A stretch of 5,726 bases of DNA. Origin: an uncultured Curvibacter sp. (GTDB lineage: Bacteria; Pseudomonadota; Gammaproteobacteria; Burkholderiales; Burkholderiaceae). Every line of letters starts with the position of its first letter. The first letter of the stretch is position 1. The DNA is taken from positions 1 through 5,726 of the forward strand of contig CAMLNH010000185.1 in NCBI GenBank assembly GCA_946481355.1, given 5' to 3'. Made by a program: the position numbers and the translations under genes. The notes below the pieces were generated by a model. The model worked only from the letters and a program-made list of their open reading frames with translations, was not told the DNA's origin and searched no databases. Below, piece after piece: positions 4,599 to 5,726 of the stretch.

Positions 4599-5726
4599 AT
4601 GCTCTACCACGCTTACCAAGCCCAGACCGATCTGCTGTCGCCCTTACGCCTGCTGGCCCAGGGTGGCAGCGCCGCCCTCTGGCTGCACCAGACCGAAGGC
4701 AGCCTGTTGCGCAAGGCCTCGGCCGCCATGGAGGTCTTCTCCCGTCTGCGCCTGACGCACTCCCGCCCCGCCTACGGCATACGCAGCGTCGCCGTCGGCG
4801 GGCGGGACGTCACCGTCACGGAAGAAAAGACGCTCACGCTGCCCTTCGGCACCCTGCTGCGCTTTCGCAAGGAGGGCATGAACGGCCAGCCCCCGGTGCT
4901 GCTCGTCGCCCCGCTCTCGGGCCACTTCGCCACCCTGCTGCGCGAGACCGTGCGCACCCTGCTGCAGGACCACGACGTCTACATCAGCGACTGGCACAAC
5001 GCCCGCGACGTGGCCCTGCGCCACGGTCCCTTCGGCCTGGATGACTACATCGAACACATGATGACCTTCCTGCGCACCATCGGCCCGGGTGCGCACGTGA
5101 TAGCCGTCTGCCAGCCCTGCGTGGCGGCCCTGGCGGCGACGGCCCTGCTGGCCGAGGATGGCGACCCGGCCCAACCGCGCAGCCTCACGCTCATGGCCGG
5201 CCCGGTGGACTGCCGCGTCAACCCGACAGCGGTCAACGCGCTGGCCACGAGCAAGCCCATCGATTGGTTCGAGAAGAACCTCATCAGCCATGTGCCGCCG
5301 CCGCACGCAGGCTACATGCGCCGCGTCTACCCGGGCTTCGTGCAGCTCAGCGCCTTCCTGAGCATGAACCTGGAGCGGCACAAGAAGTCCTTCATGGACC
5401 TCTACCAACACCTCGTCGAGGGCGACATGGACAAGGCCAATGCCATCCGCCTGTTCTACGAGGAGTACTTCGCCGTCAACGACCTGCCGGCCGAGTTCTA
5501 CCTGGAGACGGTGGACCTGGTGTTCCAGCGCCAGGCGCTGGCGCAGGGCACGCTGCGCTGGCGCGGCCGGCGCGTCGACCCGCGCGCGATCCGCCGCACC
5601 GCCCTGTTCACCGTGGAGGGGGAGCGCGACGACATCTGCGCCATCGGCCAGACCGTGGCCGCGCACGACCTGTGCACCGGGCTGATGCCCTGCCTGAAGA
5701 CGCACCACGTCCAGCTCGGCGTGGGC
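4599..5726 (+). CDS. phaZ: Intracellular polyhydroxyalkanoate (PHB) depolymerase, 3' end beyond window
   Basis: Hydrolyses stored poly-3-hydroxybutyrate in cytoplasmic granules to oligomers and monomers for carbon use. The 376 visible residues follow Cupriavidus necator PhaZ from the start (MLY...) onward: APLSGHFATLLRETVRTLLQ (104-123), VYISDW (127-132), VIAVCQP (167-173), RRVYPGF (241-247) and TVEGERDDI (338-346). The nucleophile is a cysteine (Cys171 in VCQP, equivalent to Cys183 of the C. necator enzyme) rather than the Ser of ordinary lipase-type hydrolases. Asp344 fits the catalytic Asp. The catalytic His should fall just past the right edge. C. necator PhaZ is about 419 residues, so roughly 40 are missing. 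There is no signal peptide, as expected for the intracellular class. The ATG at 4599 lacks a clear ribosome site but matches the family N-terminus. A second cysteine, Cys174, makes a CxxC with the nucleophile. No PHA synthase or phasin gene is in view. Confidence 0.97.
   Translation, partial: MLYHAYQAQTDLLSPLRLLAQGGSAALWLHQTEGSLLRKASAAMEVFSRLRLTHSRPAYGIRSVAVGGRDVTVTEEKTLTLPFGTLLRFRKEGMNGQPPVLLVAPLSGHFATLLRETVRTLLQDHDVYISDWHNARDVALRHGPFGLDDYIEHMMTFLRTIGPGAHVIAVCQPCVAALAATALLAEDGDPAQPRSLTLMAGPVDCRVNPTAVNALATSKPIDWFEKNLISHVPPPHAGYMRRVYPGFVQLSAFLSMNLERHKKSFMDLYQHLVEGDMDKANAIRLFYEEYFAVNDLPAEFYLETVDLVFQRQALAQGTLRWRGRRVDPRAIRRTALFTVEGERDDICAIGQTVAAHDLCTGLMPCLKTHHVQLGVG

Noticed and set aside
4644..5708. 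A 354-codon open frame on the minus strand opposite phaZ
   Set aside because: It lies fully antisense to phaZ, which matches its family from end to end. The antisense translation is low-complexity Val/Ala/Gln/Arg with no recognisable motif.
1..5726. Search for a CRISPR array, mobile element, defence system, riboswitch, tRNA or other RNA gene
   Set aside because: By eye I see no regularly spaced direct repeats, no transposase or integrase motifs and no cloverleaf-like sequence. Nearly all bases lie in recognisable protein genes.

Overview
The window is GC-rich bacterial chromosome with dense genes, high third-position GC and short gaps. The proteins look betaproteobacterial, order Burkholderiales and probably family Comamonadaceae. 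The main reasons are an intracellular PHA depolymerase very like Cupriavidus PhaZ, an HcaT-like transporter, and an intergenic GC-rich hairpin repeat of a kind I associate with Comamonadaceae. This assignment is inference; no ribosomal marker is present.

Layout: positions 1-3287 are a minus-strand run read from right to left. It starts with aroC (chorismate synthase, 2193-3287). A 97-base gap filled by hairpin-forming repeat sequence follows (2097-2192). Next come a class II aldolase/adducin-family protein (1356-2096), a 4-oxalocrotonate-tautomerase-like enzyme (1155-1343) and an MFS transporter whose C-terminus is cut by the window edge (1-1146). The last three genes are spaced 12 and 8 bases apart and probably share a transcript. 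A small cupin gene (3376-3798, plus) diverges from aroC. It converges with no spacer on a glutathione S-transferase family gene (3799-4455, minus). That gene diverges across a 143-base gap from phaZ (4599 to the right edge, plus), an intracellular polyhydroxybutyrate depolymerase.

Functionally, aroC supplies chorismate for aromatic amino acids, and phaZ mobilises stored polyester. The aldolase-like, tautomerase and transporter trio looks like a small uptake and metabolism unit for an unidentified, possibly oxo- or hydroxy-acid, substrate. Both enzymes keep their family fold motifs but differ from the textbook enzymes at one catalytic position each (Glu to Gly in the aldolase-like protein, Arg39 to Asp in the tautomerase), so their substrates cannot be read from homology.

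I do not see a CRISPR array, prophage, transposon, toxin-antitoxin pair, defence locus or RNA gene. I do not think the window holds a spectacular new system. The points most worth following up are the aldolase/tautomerase/transporter trio, the repeat abutting the aldolase-like start codon, and the symmetric elements in the two divergent intergenic regions.
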